This document shows, piece after piece, positions 25,638 through 32,772 of a stretch of DNA of 52,014 bases; within the stretch, counting starts at the first letter, position 1; each line of letters starts with the position of its first letter. Made by a program: the position numbers and the translations under genes. The DNA is taken from NCBI RefSeq assembly GCF_002837275.1, contig NZ_NXIF01000013.1, forward strand, positions 1-52,014, read 5' to 3'. Source of the stretch: Malaciobacter halophilus. Lineage in GTDB: Bacteria; Campylobacterota; Campylobacteria; Campylobacterales; Arcobacteraceae. Below the pieces are notes generated by a model. The model did no database searches, had not been told where the DNA came from, and was given only the letters and a program-made list of their open reading frames with translations.

Positions 25638-26795
25638 ATGAAATCTATAAAGTTAAGTCTAATTGCTGCTTTAGCAACAACTGTATGTACTAATATTAGT
25701 GCAAATAGTTTACAAGAAGCACTAACAAATGGAAAAGTAAGTGCAGAGTTTGCTGTAACTTATGAAACAAGAAAACAAGATAAAGAGATTTCTAAATATT
25801 ATCAAGATACTGCTTATAGTGTTGGTTCTTTTGCTTTAAAATATGAAACAGAAAAGTGGAATAACCTTAGTTTAACAGCAAAATTTAGAGCTTATAAAAC
25901 TCTATTTGAAGATGATGATAAATCTATAACAAGCACAGGTAAAGGTGATGCTAGTGAAAGATTTTACAAAACTGGAAGTGAAAAAGATATTGATGCAGAA
26001 GAGTTATTTTTAGCATATGATTTGAATAACTTACATATTAAAGCAGGTAGACAATTTATCTCTACTGAATGGATTAATAAAACTCAAGATGCAATAAGTT
26101 TATATTATGATATAAACAATACAAGTATTGAAGCAATTTGGTCAAGTAGACATGGTAGAGTTTATGCAAGAGATTATAGACCTATGACTCATATCAATAA
26201 AGAAAATGGTGGTGTATATAAATTAGGAGTTACACAAAAAATTAGTGATAAACTCTTTGTAAAAGCTTATGGATTAACAGCACCATCATTAAAAGATATT
26301 TATGGTGGAAAAATTAACTATAAAAATAGTATTAATAATATTAAATTTGGAGCAATGGCACACTATGCAGATTTAAATGAAGATGATACTAATTTACAAG
26401 ATAGTAATATTTTAGAATTAAAAACATTTGCTACAATTAATGGATATACAGCAACTCTTGGATATGTACAAATTGATGAAGATGCTGCTTTTAATCACAT
26501 TGCAGGAGAGACTATCATTCCTTTTGAAGAAGGTGATCAGATGTTCTTAAAAGATGCAAAAACTACTTATGCAATGCTAAGTAAATCTTTTGGTAAATTA
26601 AATTTAACAGCTTTATATGGAATCACTGATTATGAAAAAGATTTTGATAAAGACGAATTTAACTTATGGGCAGGATATAAATTTAATAAAAACCTTACAT
26701 TAAATGTAGGATATGCCTTAACAAATGAAGATAATAAAGATGCAAATACTACTGATTTAAATCAACTAAATGCAACTTTAGTTTACTCATTTTAA
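25638..26795 (+). CDS. Outer-membrane porin, Opr family (first of tandem pair)
   Basis: A 385-residue beta-barrel porin. The signal peptide covers about residues 1-22 (ending SAN). The mature protein is a succession of alternating-pattern strands and ends in LVYSF with a terminal Phe. Very similar stretches, such as YYQDTAYSVGSFALKYET and GDASERFY, occur in the next gene, so the two are tandem duplicates. Substrate is unknown. AAAGGA precedes the ATG. The shared 17-base motif upstream suggests co-regulation with the molybdoenzyme operon. A hairpin and a structured RNA-like element follow it. Confidence 0.86.
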   Translation: MKSIKLSLIAALATTVCTNISANSLQEALTNGKVSAEFAVTYETRKQDKEISKYYQDTAYSVGSFALKYETEKWNNLSLTAKFRAYKTLFEDDDKSITSTGKGDASERFYKTGSEKDIDAEELFLAYDLNNLHIKAGRQFISTEWINKTQDAISLYYDINNTSIEAIWSSRHGRVYARDYRPMTHINKENGGVYKLGVTQKISDKLFVKAYGLTAPSLKDIYGGKINYKNSINNIKFGAMAHYADLNEDDTNLQDSNILELKTFATINGYTATLGYVQIDEDAAFNHIAGETIIPFEEGDQMFLKDAKTTYAMLSKSFGKLNLTALYGITDYEKDFDKDEFNLWAGYKFNKNLTLNVGYALTNEDNKDANTTDLNQLNATLVYSF

Positions 26796-26821
26796 TATAT
26801 ACTCCTTCAAAGGAGTATATA
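26796..26821 (+). terminator. Perfect 12-bp stem-loop after porin 1
   Basis: The stem TATATACTCCTT pairs with AAGGAGTATATA around a CA loop and begins at the first base after the stop codon. It has no U tract. A homologous hairpin follows porin 2 at 28258-28282. Confidence 0.6.
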
Positions 26822-26822
26822 A

Positions 26823-26933
26823 AGTATAAAACTGCCTCTAAAAAAATTATATAGTCTTTCTTTGTTTCCCTTACTATAAAGAAGTTTTTAGCGAATTTAA
26901 CTTCAAAGTCTTTTTTGGAGGTAGTTCTATACT
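26823..26933 (+). ncRNA. Candidate structured RNA element, copy 1 (porin-downstream)
   Basis: A 111-base non-coding segment closed by a long stem: 26823-26845 pairs with 26911-26933 over 23 positions with one A-C mismatch and G-U pairs. The inner hairpin 26881-26886/26899-26904 (GAAGTT/AACTTC) displays the loop TTTAGCGAATTT. The CTGCCTC/GAGGTAG core of the stem is identical in copy 2. It pairs fully, with a G-U, only on the plus strand, so the plus strand is probably the functional RNA. It may be a porin 3'-UTR-derived small RNA or a leader of the next porin. I recognise no known RNA family. Confidence 0.5.
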
Positions 26934-26991
26934 CTATCAAAATTTTCTATATATTCCACAAAAAATTTACTTTTTAGACCCACTGATTAAT

Positions 26992-26997
26992 TATAAT
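26992..26997 (+). promoter_or_regulatory. Candidate -10 box for porin 2
   Basis: TATAAT, preceded by AT-rich sequence, lies 69 bases before the porin 2 start codon and downstream of the structured element. It suggests that porin 2 can be transcribed independently of porin 1. Confidence 0.4.
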
Positions 26998-27066
26998 TTG
27001 AAAATAAACTTAATTTTACCAACTACTGTAAAAATAAAGTTTAAATACTTTGGGAAAAGGAAAACA

Positions 27067-28254
27067 ATGAAAAGTATAAAATTAAGCTTAATCGCTTCAT
27101 TAGCTTTAGGAACATGTACATTCGCGAGTGCAGATAGTTTACAAGAAGCTTTATCAAATGGAAAAGTAAGTGGAGAAGTTGCAATTACTTATGAAACAAG
27201 AAATGTTGATGAGAAAGTAGGAGACTATTATCAAGACACTGCTTATAGTGTTGGTTCATTTGCATTAAAGTATGAAACAGGTGTTTGGAATAATCTTAGT
27301 TTAACTACTAAATTTAGAGCATATAAAAATCTATTTGAAGATAATGATAGCCTTGATACTTGGAAAGGTACTGGTGATGCTAGTGAAAGATTTTATGAAA
27401 ATGGTGATGAAAAAGACATTGATGCAGAAGAGTTCTTTGTAAAATACCAATATGAAAATTTCACACTTAAAGCTGGTAGACAATTTATTGTTTCTGATTG
27501 GTTTGCAAAAACACATGATGCAGTTAAACTTGATGCAGTATTTGGTGATACAGCAGTTGAAGCAATTTGGTCTAAAAAAATTGGTAGAGTTTATGCAAGA
27601 GATTATAGACCTATGGAAAATATCAATGAAAGCAAAGGTGCTTATAAATTAGGTATTACTCATAAATTCAATGATAATATTAAAGCAACTGTTTATGATG
27701 TATATTTACCAGATAATCACTACAAATTAGGTGGAAGATTAAATCTTGATTATGATAAATTCTCTATTAGAGCAGACTATGTTCAACAAAAAATGGATGA
27801 TGATTTAAACAAAGATGATACTGACTTTTTTCATTTAAAAGCTAGTACAAAAATCCTTGGAGTTAATGCAGCTATTGGTTATGCAAAAGTTGGAGATGAC
27901 AAAGACCCATTTATTGGATATGGAGCAGCTGGAGAGTCTTTAAGTCCATTTGAAGAAGGTGATGCTTTTTATTATAGAAATGCAGAGACTTACTATGCAA
28001 GTTTAAGCAAATCATTTGGTGATTTAAATGCTACTTTAATTTATGGAATCTTTAACGACTATAAAGTTGATATAAAAGGAAGAGATTCAAATAATGAATA
28101 TGATGCAAATGAAACAACTTTATGGTTAGGATACAAAGTATCTGATAATATCAAAGCAAATGTTGGATACACATACTTTAATACAGATGATGTAAATGGT
28201 TGGATTGGTTCTGATATGAATCAATTAAACGCTACATTAGTATATAGTTTCTAA
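27067..28254 (+). CDS. Outer-membrane porin, Opr family (second of tandem pair)
   Basis: A 395-residue porin paralogous to the gene before it, with the same opening (MKSIKLSLIA), the same internal motifs and the same LVYSF ending. The start at 27067 is preferred over an in-frame codon at 26998: it has AAGGA 5 bases upstream, and a normal signal peptide (ending FASAD) begins there, whereas the extra 23 residues are Lys-rich and would spoil the signal. Differences from porin 1 concentrate in loop-like segments, for example an added DIKGRDSNNEYDANE stretch, which suggests divergence in exposed loops or pore selectivity. Confidence 0.88.
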   Translation: MKSIKLSLIASLALGTCTFASADSLQEALSNGKVSGEVAITYETRNVDEKVGDYYQDTAYSVGSFALKYETGVWNNLSLTTKFRAYKNLFEDNDSLDTWKGTGDASERFYENGDEKDIDAEEFFVKYQYENFTLKAGRQFIVSDWFAKTHDAVKLDAVFGDTAVEAIWSKKIGRVYARDYRPMENINESKGAYKLGITHKFNDNIKATVYDVYLPDNHYKLGGRLNLDYDKFSIRADYVQQKMDDDLNKDDTDFFHLKASTKILGVNAAIGYAKVGDDKDPFIGYGAAGESLSPFEEGDAFYYRNAETYYASLSKSFGDLNATLIYGIFNDYKVDIKGRDSNNEYDANETTLWLGYKVSDNIKANVGYTYFNTDDVNGWIGSDMNQLNATLVYSF

Positions 28255-28257
28255 TTT

Positions 28258-28282
28258 TATACACTCCTTTTTGGGGTGTATA
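28258..28282 (+). terminator. Stem-loop after porin 2
   Basis: A 10-bp stem (TATACACTCC with GGGGTGTATA, one G-T) with a TTTTT loop, starting 3 bases beyond the stop codon. It is homologous in position and sequence to the hairpin after porin 1. Confidence 0.55.
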
Positions 28283-28404
28283 TAGGCCATAAAACTGCCT
28301 CTGGAACATTTTTATTGTCCCTTTTTGTTTCTTAAGTTTTTTATCTTCAGATGTTTATTGCGAATTTTGCATCTTAAGAGTTTCAGAGGTAGTTTTATGG
28401 CCTA
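28283..28404 (+). ncRNA. Candidate structured RNA element, copy 2 (porin-downstream, before feoA)
   Basis: A 122-base segment closed by 28283-28303 paired with 28384-28404: 21 continuous pairs including one G-U, extendable by four more. The inner hairpin AGATGT/GCATCT (28349-28354/28369-28374) holds a loop with TTGCGAATTTT. Compared with copy 1, the outer end of the stem changes from AGTATA/TATACT to GGCCATA/TATGGCC and the inner hairpin from GAAGTT/AACTTC to AGATGT/GCATCT. Both keep pairing, so the base changes are compensatory. The 352-base gap between porin 2 and feoA holds this element, a hairpin and a Fur-like box. Confidence 0.5.
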
Positions 28405-28571
28405 TTCTCTCAATTTATAATAAGTTTTTCTTATAACTTTTATTTCTAAAACTTTCACAACTTAGTGACATTTTAATAACAAAACACCTTTTTATGGTAT
28501 TTCTTTCAAAAAGAATTTTATTTTTTTAAGTATTTATTATAATATTTTAAGTTTTAATATCTTAATATTTC

Positions 28572-28590
28572 AATAACGATTATCATAATT
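28572..28590. promoter_or_regulatory. Fur-like box upstream of feoA
   Basis: The sequence AATAACGATTATCATAATT resembles the Fur consensus, with a GATTATCAT core. It ends 15 bases before the feoA start. Iron repression of feo genes through Fur is the usual arrangement. Confidence 0.55.
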
Positions 28591-28605
28591 ACTAAAGGTT
28601 ATATT

Positions 28606-28842
28606 TTGAATAATAAAATGATTATGCTTGATACTTTATCAAAAGGTCAAAAAGCAAAAATAAAAAAAATAAGAACTGATGGAAAACTTTTAAGAAGACT
28701 ATTAGACATGGGTTTTGTTATGAATAGCGAAATTGAGGTTATTAGAGAAGCACCATTATTTGATCCAATGGAATTAAAAATACATAACTACTATATTAGT
28801 ATTAGAAAAAGTGAAGCTTCTTTAATTGAGGTAAAAATATGA
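28606..28842 (+). CDS. feoA: Ferrous iron transport protein A
   Basis: A 78-residue SH3-like protein that supports FeoB. The pattern RLLDMGFVMNSEIEVIREAP with a C-terminal YYISIRKSEASLIEV strand is typical of FeoA. The start is TTG at 28606-28608, chosen because AAAGG at 28594-28598 lies 7 bases before it. The next ATG, at 28618, would be 19 bases from that site. Its last 4 bases overlap the feoB start (ATGA), so translation is coupled. Confidence 0.9.
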   Translation: MNNKMIMLDTLSKGQKAKIKKIRTDGKLLRRLLDMGFVMNSEIEVIREAPLFDPMELKIHNYYISIRKSEASLIEVKI

Positions 28843-31325
28843 AACAAATAAAAGTAGGTCTTGCAGGACAACCAAATTGTGGTAAATCTACAATTTTTAA
28901 TCTTGTAAGTGGAATTGAACAACATATTGCAAACTATCCAGGAGTAACAGTAGATAAAAAAACTGGATTTTTCAAATATGAAGATTATAAAGTTGAAATG
29001 GTAGATTTACCAGGTACATACTCTTTTAGCTCATTTTCACAAGAAGAAAAAGTTGCCAAGAAATTTATTATTGAAGAGAGTAATCCTAATTATAAGGGTA
29101 AAAATATAGATATTATTGTAAATGTTATTGACTCTTCGAATTTAAAAAGAAATCTTTATTTAACTTTTCAACTTTTAGAGATTGGTATTCCTGTTGTAGT
29201 TGTATTAAATATGATTGATATAGCTAAAAACAGAGGTTTAGAAATAGATTCAAAAAAAATCTCTAAAATGCTTTCTTGCCCAGTTGTTGAAACAAGTGGT
29301 TCAAAAGGAATTGGTGGAAAAGAGCTTATGCAAGCAATTGCTGATACTTTTGAGAAAAAAACAAAATATGAAGAGTTTAAAATAAACTATGAAGAACTAG
29401 AAGTTCATATTCAAAAGATTGAAAAACTTTTAGATAATAGTAAAAGTCATTTGAGCAAAAGATGGCTTGCAATTAAACTTCTTGAAGAAGACCCTACTAT
29501 TTTAGAACATGTTAGTTCAAATATAAATAAAGAAGAAATAGATAAAGAAATAGAGAGTTTTCATACACTTCATGATAAAGATACCATCTCTTTTCTAGCA
29601 ACATTTAGATACGACTCTGCAGATGTAGTTTATCATGAGTGCGTAAAAAATCATAATAAAAATAAAGAAACCTTAACTGATAAAATTGATAAAATTGTTT
29701 TAAATAGAGTATTTGCAATACCAATTTTATTATTTATTATATTTTTAGTTTATGAAATATCTATTGTTTATGGATATAAACTAACAGATTATACTTGGCC
29801 TATATTAGCCTCTATGAAAAACTTTATTATTGATATATTACCAAAAGCTGATTTTACACAAGTGCCTATGATTACGGACTTTTTTATATGGATGACTAAT
29901 AGTTCAATTGCACTATTAAATTATATACCCATATTTTTTATTTTATTTGCATTAATTGCAATTATGGAAGATGCAGGATATATGCCAAGAATGGCTTTTA
30001 TTCTTGATAAAATCTTTAAAAAATTTGGTTTACATGGACAATCTACACTTCCATTGGTATTAGGTGGAGCAATGGTAGGAGGTTGTGCAGTTCCTGGAGT
30101 TATGTCAACAAAAGGAATTAGTGATGAAAGAGCAAGAATGGCTACAATATTGACAGTTCCTTATATGAATTGTCTTGCAAAAGTACCTTTTTATACTCTT
30201 TTATTAGGAGCCTTTTTCAAACCAGAAATGGCATTGATGATGTTTTTTATCTCAACAATAACTATTTTTATTGCTTTATTAATTGCAAAATTTTTAACAA
30301 CAACAGTTTTAAAAACAAGACAAACAGCTCCTTTTGTAATGGAGTTACCTCCTTATCATGTTCCTACTTTAAAAGGTGTATTTATAAGATCATTTCAAAA
30401 AGTATGGATATATATTAAAAAAGTTGTGACAATTGTATTAGCAGTAGCAGTTATACTATTTGCAATGTTGGAGTTTCCAGGATTAAATGAGGAAGCAACT
30501 TTAAAATATGAAAAGCAATCTCTTTCTTATTTAAATAAATTTGATAAACAAATTAAAAACAATAAATATTATGCATTAGTAGATACAAAAAAAGAGGTTT
30601 CAGATTTACTAAACTATTATGATAGTTATAGAGCAAAAAGAATGGCAGCTACTTCAAAAGAGGATTCAAAACAACTTGATAGAAAGTTTAAACTAATAAA
30701 TGCAGACTATTATACTTTTTTAAAACCTAAAAGGGATAAAGAAGCAAAAAAAATAAATAGAGCTATTAGAAAACTTTCAAGGGATAGAAAAAAAGTTTTA
30801 AGAGAAATGAAAAACGAAAAAATTGAAAACTCAATTTTAGGTATGACAGGAAGAGCATTAGAACCAATTACTCAATATGCAGGGTTTGATTGGAAGATAA
30901 ATGTAGCATTTTTAAGCTCTTTTGCAGCAAGAGAGAGTGCAGTTGCAACACTTGGAAGTATCTATGAAAACAATAAAGCAGATTCAAAAAGAGCAGAAGA
31001 AGCAATGGCTGAGAATAGTGGTTATACTCCACTACATGCAGCGGCAATTATAATTTTTATGATTTTAACTCCACCTTGTATTGCAACTATGATTGTAGTA
31101 AAAATGCAAACAAATAGTTATAAGTGGATGGTATTTGCAATATTCTTCCCTGTATTTTTAGGAATTGCAATGTCATCATTAACTTTTACAGTTGGAAATA
31201 TTTTCTCTTTAAGTGGAGTAGAAGCCATGGCAACATTTTATTTTACAATAGTTTTTATTACTCTTATTTTGGCTTTTTATCCAAGTAAGAGTATAAACTG
31301 GAAAGGAGGACTAAATAGAGTCTAA
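28839..31325 (+). CDS. feoB: Ferrous iron transporter B
   Basis: An 828-residue inner-membrane Fe(II) transporter. The N-terminal GTPase domain has G1 (GQPNCGKST, about residues 9-17), G3 (DLPGTYS) and G4 (NMID). The membrane domain has the Cys-containing motifs GGAMVGGCAVPGVM and VPYMNCLAKVPFY of FeoB. Between helices, at about residues 550-665, there is a roughly 110-residue charged, Lys-rich insert before the second GATE segment. This makes the protein longer than E. coli FeoB (773 residues) and much longer than the Campylobacter and Helicobacter proteins. It is the second gene of a Fur-box-preceded operon. Confidence 0.95.
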   Translation: MKQIKVGLAGQPNCGKSTIFNLVSGIEQHIANYPGVTVDKKTGFFKYEDYKVEMVDLPGTYSFSSFSQEEKVAKKFIIEESNPNYKGKNIDIIVNVIDSSNLKRNLYLTFQLLEIGIPVVVVLNMIDIAKNRGLEIDSKKISKMLSCPVVETSGSKGIGGKELMQAIADTFEKKTKYEEFKINYEELEVHIQKIEKLLDNSKSHLSKRWLAIKLLEEDPTILEHVSSNINKEEIDKEIESFHTLHDKDTISFLATFRYDSADVVYHECVKNHNKNKETLTDKIDKIVLNRVFAIPILLFIIFLVYEISIVYGYKLTDYTWPILASMKNFIIDILPKADFTQVPMITDFFIWMTNSSIALLNYIPIFFILFALIAIMEDAGYMPRMAFILDKIFKKFGLHGQSTLPLVLGGAMVGGCAVPGVMSTKGISDERARMATILTVPYMNCLAKVPFYTLLLGAFFKPEMALMMFFISTITIFIALLIAKFLTTTVLKTRQTAPFVMELPPYHVPTLKGVFIRSFQKVWIYIKKVVTIVLAVAVILFAMLEFPGLNEEATLKYEKQSLSYLNKFDKQIKNNKYYALVDTKKEVSDLLNYYDSYRAKRMAATSKEDSKQLDRKFKLINADYYTFLKPKRDKEAKKINRAIRKLSRDRKKVLREMKNEKIENSILGMTGRALEPITQYAGFDWKINVAFLSSFAARESAVATLGSIYENNKADSKRAEEAMAENSGYTPLHAAAIIIFMILTPPCIATMIVVKMQTNSYKWMVFAIFFPVFLGIAMSSLTFTVGNIFSLSGVEAMATFYFTIVFITLILAFYPSKSINWKGGLNRV

Positions 31326-31364
31326 TTTAAAAAAATACAATTTAATACAAAGAAAGGAAATAAA

Positions 31365-31664
31365 ATGAAAAAAATAGTATTAGCATTAAGCTTTATGATA
31401 AGTTCGATGTTTGCCCATAGTGCAATAATGAGTTGTTTTGATAATGCAGATGGAACAATCACTTGCGAAGGTGGTTTTAGTGATGGAAGCAGTGCAACAG
31501 GAGTAAAATTTAAAGTTGAAAAAGATGGAAAAATTATATTCAATACTAAAATGAACGAATATAGTGAAGTAACATTTGATAAACCAAGTGGAAATTATAC
31601 TGCAATATTTGATGCAGGAGAAGGACATCAAGTTAAAATAAATGGTTCTGATATAACAGAGTAG
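31365..31664 (+). CDS. Small exported Cys-containing protein of the feo operon
   Basis: A 99-residue protein with a signal peptide ending near MFAHS. The mature part has two Cys in SCFDNADGTITCEGGFSDG that could form a disulfide or a metal site. I do not know a characterised family. It lies 39 bases after feoB with AAAGGA before the ATG, and a DUF4198 gene follows. If signal peptidase cuts after MFA, the mature protein starts with His, as predicted for the DUF4198 neighbour. The C-terminus is Gly/Glu/His-containing (DAGEGHQVKING). A role in periplasmic iron handling is inference from context. Confidence 0.75.
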   Translation: MKKIVLALSFMISSMFAHSAIMSCFDNADGTITCEGGFSDGSSATGVKFKVEKDGKIIFNTKMNEYSEVTFDKPSGNYTAIFDAGEGHQVKINGSDITE

Positions 31665-31671
31665 TATAAGA

Positions 31672-31697
31672 CTTTATCTTCTTTTTTGAGGATAAAG
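31672..31697 (+). terminator. Stem-loop between the small Cys protein and DUF4198 genes
   Basis: The stem CTTTATCTTC pairs with GAGGATAAAG around a T6 loop. It probably attenuates read-through from feoAB. A separate promoter region follows. Confidence 0.55.
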
Positions 31698-31708
31698 CTA
31701 AATTATAA

Positions 31709-31727
31709 TTGATAATGACTATAAATA
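31709..31727. promoter_or_regulatory. Weak Fur-like box before the DUF4198 gene
   Basis: TTGATAATGACTATAAATA has a GATAATGA core like the left half of the Fur consensus, with a poor right half. It lies 21 bases before the DUF4198 start, just after a stem-loop. Confidence 0.35.
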
Positions 31728-31748
31728 TTAATATAAAAGGAAAATAAA

Positions 31749-32540
31749 ATGAAGAAAATTTTAATTAGTAGTATTGCTGCAACAGTTTTAGCAACAAGTG
31801 CATTTGCACATTTCCAAATGCTTTATACTGATAACATGGCTCTTCCTAAAGGGAAAACTGTTGAATTCAAGCATGTATTTACACATCCATTTGCAGATGA
31901 ACATACAATGGATATGGCAGGAGTAGAAGAGTTTTATGTTATAAATAAAGGTAAGAAAAAAGATTTAAAGAAAAGTTTAAATTCTATTACTTTTCAAGGT
32001 AATCACAATAAAGCAAAAGCATATGAATCAAAATATAAAGCTAGAAGAATGGGTGACCATATTTTAGTATTAAAGCCAAAACCATATTATGAAAAAAATG
32101 AAGATGCATATATTCAACAAATTACAAAAACTATAATAAATGTTGCAGGAACACCTACTGATTGGGATAGTGAACTTGGATTAAAAGCTGAAATTGTTCC
32201 ATTAACAAAGCCTTATGCAATTTGGGAAGGTGGAAGTTTTACAGGAATTGTAAAATCAAAAGGAAAAGTTGTACCTTATGCTGAAATTGAAGTTGAGTAT
32301 TTAAATAGAGATGTAGATATAAAAAATAATAAAATGGGTAAAGATAGAGTTACTGCTCCTCAAGATGCATTTGTAACAATGACAATAAAAGCAAATAAAG
32401 ATGGGGAGTTTACATTTGCTATTCCTAAAGCTGGTCAATGGGGATTTTGCGCACTTGGTGTAGGTCCAGATAAAGAGTATAAAGGCAAAGAATTAAGCCA
32501 AGATGCAGTTATTTGGGTAGAAGCTAAACCTATGAAATAA
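31749..32540 (+). CDS. DUF4198 periplasmic protein (NikK-like), iron/nickel uptake accessory
   Basis: A 263-residue exported protein. The signal peptide ends in a clean AFA site, followed directly by HFQML, so the mature N-terminal residue should be His. The family motif VEFKHVFTHPFADEHTM carries further His residues. The second half looks like an Ig-like or carnitine-type beta domain with repeated Gly-Lys turns (SKGKVVPYAEIEVEYLNRD). DUF4198 proteins occur with nickel and cobalt uptake systems and with TonB systems. Here it is in the feo operon, so ferrous iron is the likely metal; this is inference. Confidence 0.85.
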   Translation: MKKILISSIAATVLATSAFAHFQMLYTDNMALPKGKTVEFKHVFTHPFADEHTMDMAGVEEFYVINKGKKKDLKKSLNSITFQGNHNKAKAYESKYKARRMGDHILVLKPKPYYEKNEDAYIQQITKTIINVAGTPTDWDSELGLKAEIVPLTKPYAIWEGGSFTGIVKSKGKVVPYAEIEVEYLNRDVDIKNNKMGKDRVTAPQDAFVTMTIKANKDGEFTFAIPKAGQWGFCALGVGPDKEYKGKELSQDAVIWVEAKPMK

Positions 32541-32542
32541 TG

Positions 32543-32565
32543 AGTATGAGCCCAAGGCTCATACT
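32543..32565 (+). terminator. Stem-loop between the DUF4198 gene and the small Cys-rich protein gene
   Basis: AGTATGAGCC pairs perfectly with GGCTCATACT around a CAA loop. It is followed by TTAAAAAGG, which includes the ribosome site of the next gene. It may stabilise the upstream mRNA or attenuate read-through. Confidence 0.55.
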
Positions 32566-32580
32566 TAAAAAGGAGAACAT

Positions 32581-32724
32581 ATGGATAAAATATTTTTAAT
32601 TATAATTACGCTTATTGCAATTTTTTATATATACTATACAATATCTAAAAACAAAGGTTGTAATTGTGGCAAAAAAAACTGCGGAATAAAAAAAGATAAA
32701 AATAACAAAGATATTATACATTAA
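32581..32724 (+). CDS. FeoB-associated Cys-rich membrane protein (47 residues)
   Basis: A short gene with a strong ribosome site (AAGGAG, 6 bases before the ATG). The protein has one transmembrane helix at residues about 4-20, then a cytoplasmic-type basic tail with Cys-Asn-Cys-Gly and a third Cys (GCNCGKKNC). This is the layout of the FeoB-associated Cys-rich membrane protein family (Pfam FeoB_associated), which accompanies feoB in many bacteria. It lies 40 bases after the DUF4198 gene and probably ends the feo operon. Confidence 0.75.
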   Translation: MDKIFLIIITLIAIFYIYYTISKNKGCNCGKKNCGIKKDKNNKDIIH

Positions 32725-32772
32725 AACCTAAAAATAGATAAAAGTATTAAATTGAAAAATTGGTTTAATACT

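Noticed and set aside
26998-27066. In-frame N-terminal extension of the second porin
   Set aside because: The extra 23 residues are Lys-rich, precede a complete signal peptide and lack a ribosome site, whereas 27067 has AAGGA at 5 bases.
26823-28404. Miniature transposable element (MITE) with terminal inverted repeats
   Set aside because: The outer ends differ between copies by compensatory changes, the flanking hairpins are also homologous, and both copies sit at the same place relative to duplicated porins. Tandem duplication of an RNA-forming region fits better, although a MITE is not fully excluded.
31322-31631. Minus-strand open frames over the small exported Cys protein gene
   Set aside because: The plus-strand gene has a ribosome site, signal peptide and operon context; the antisense frames have none.
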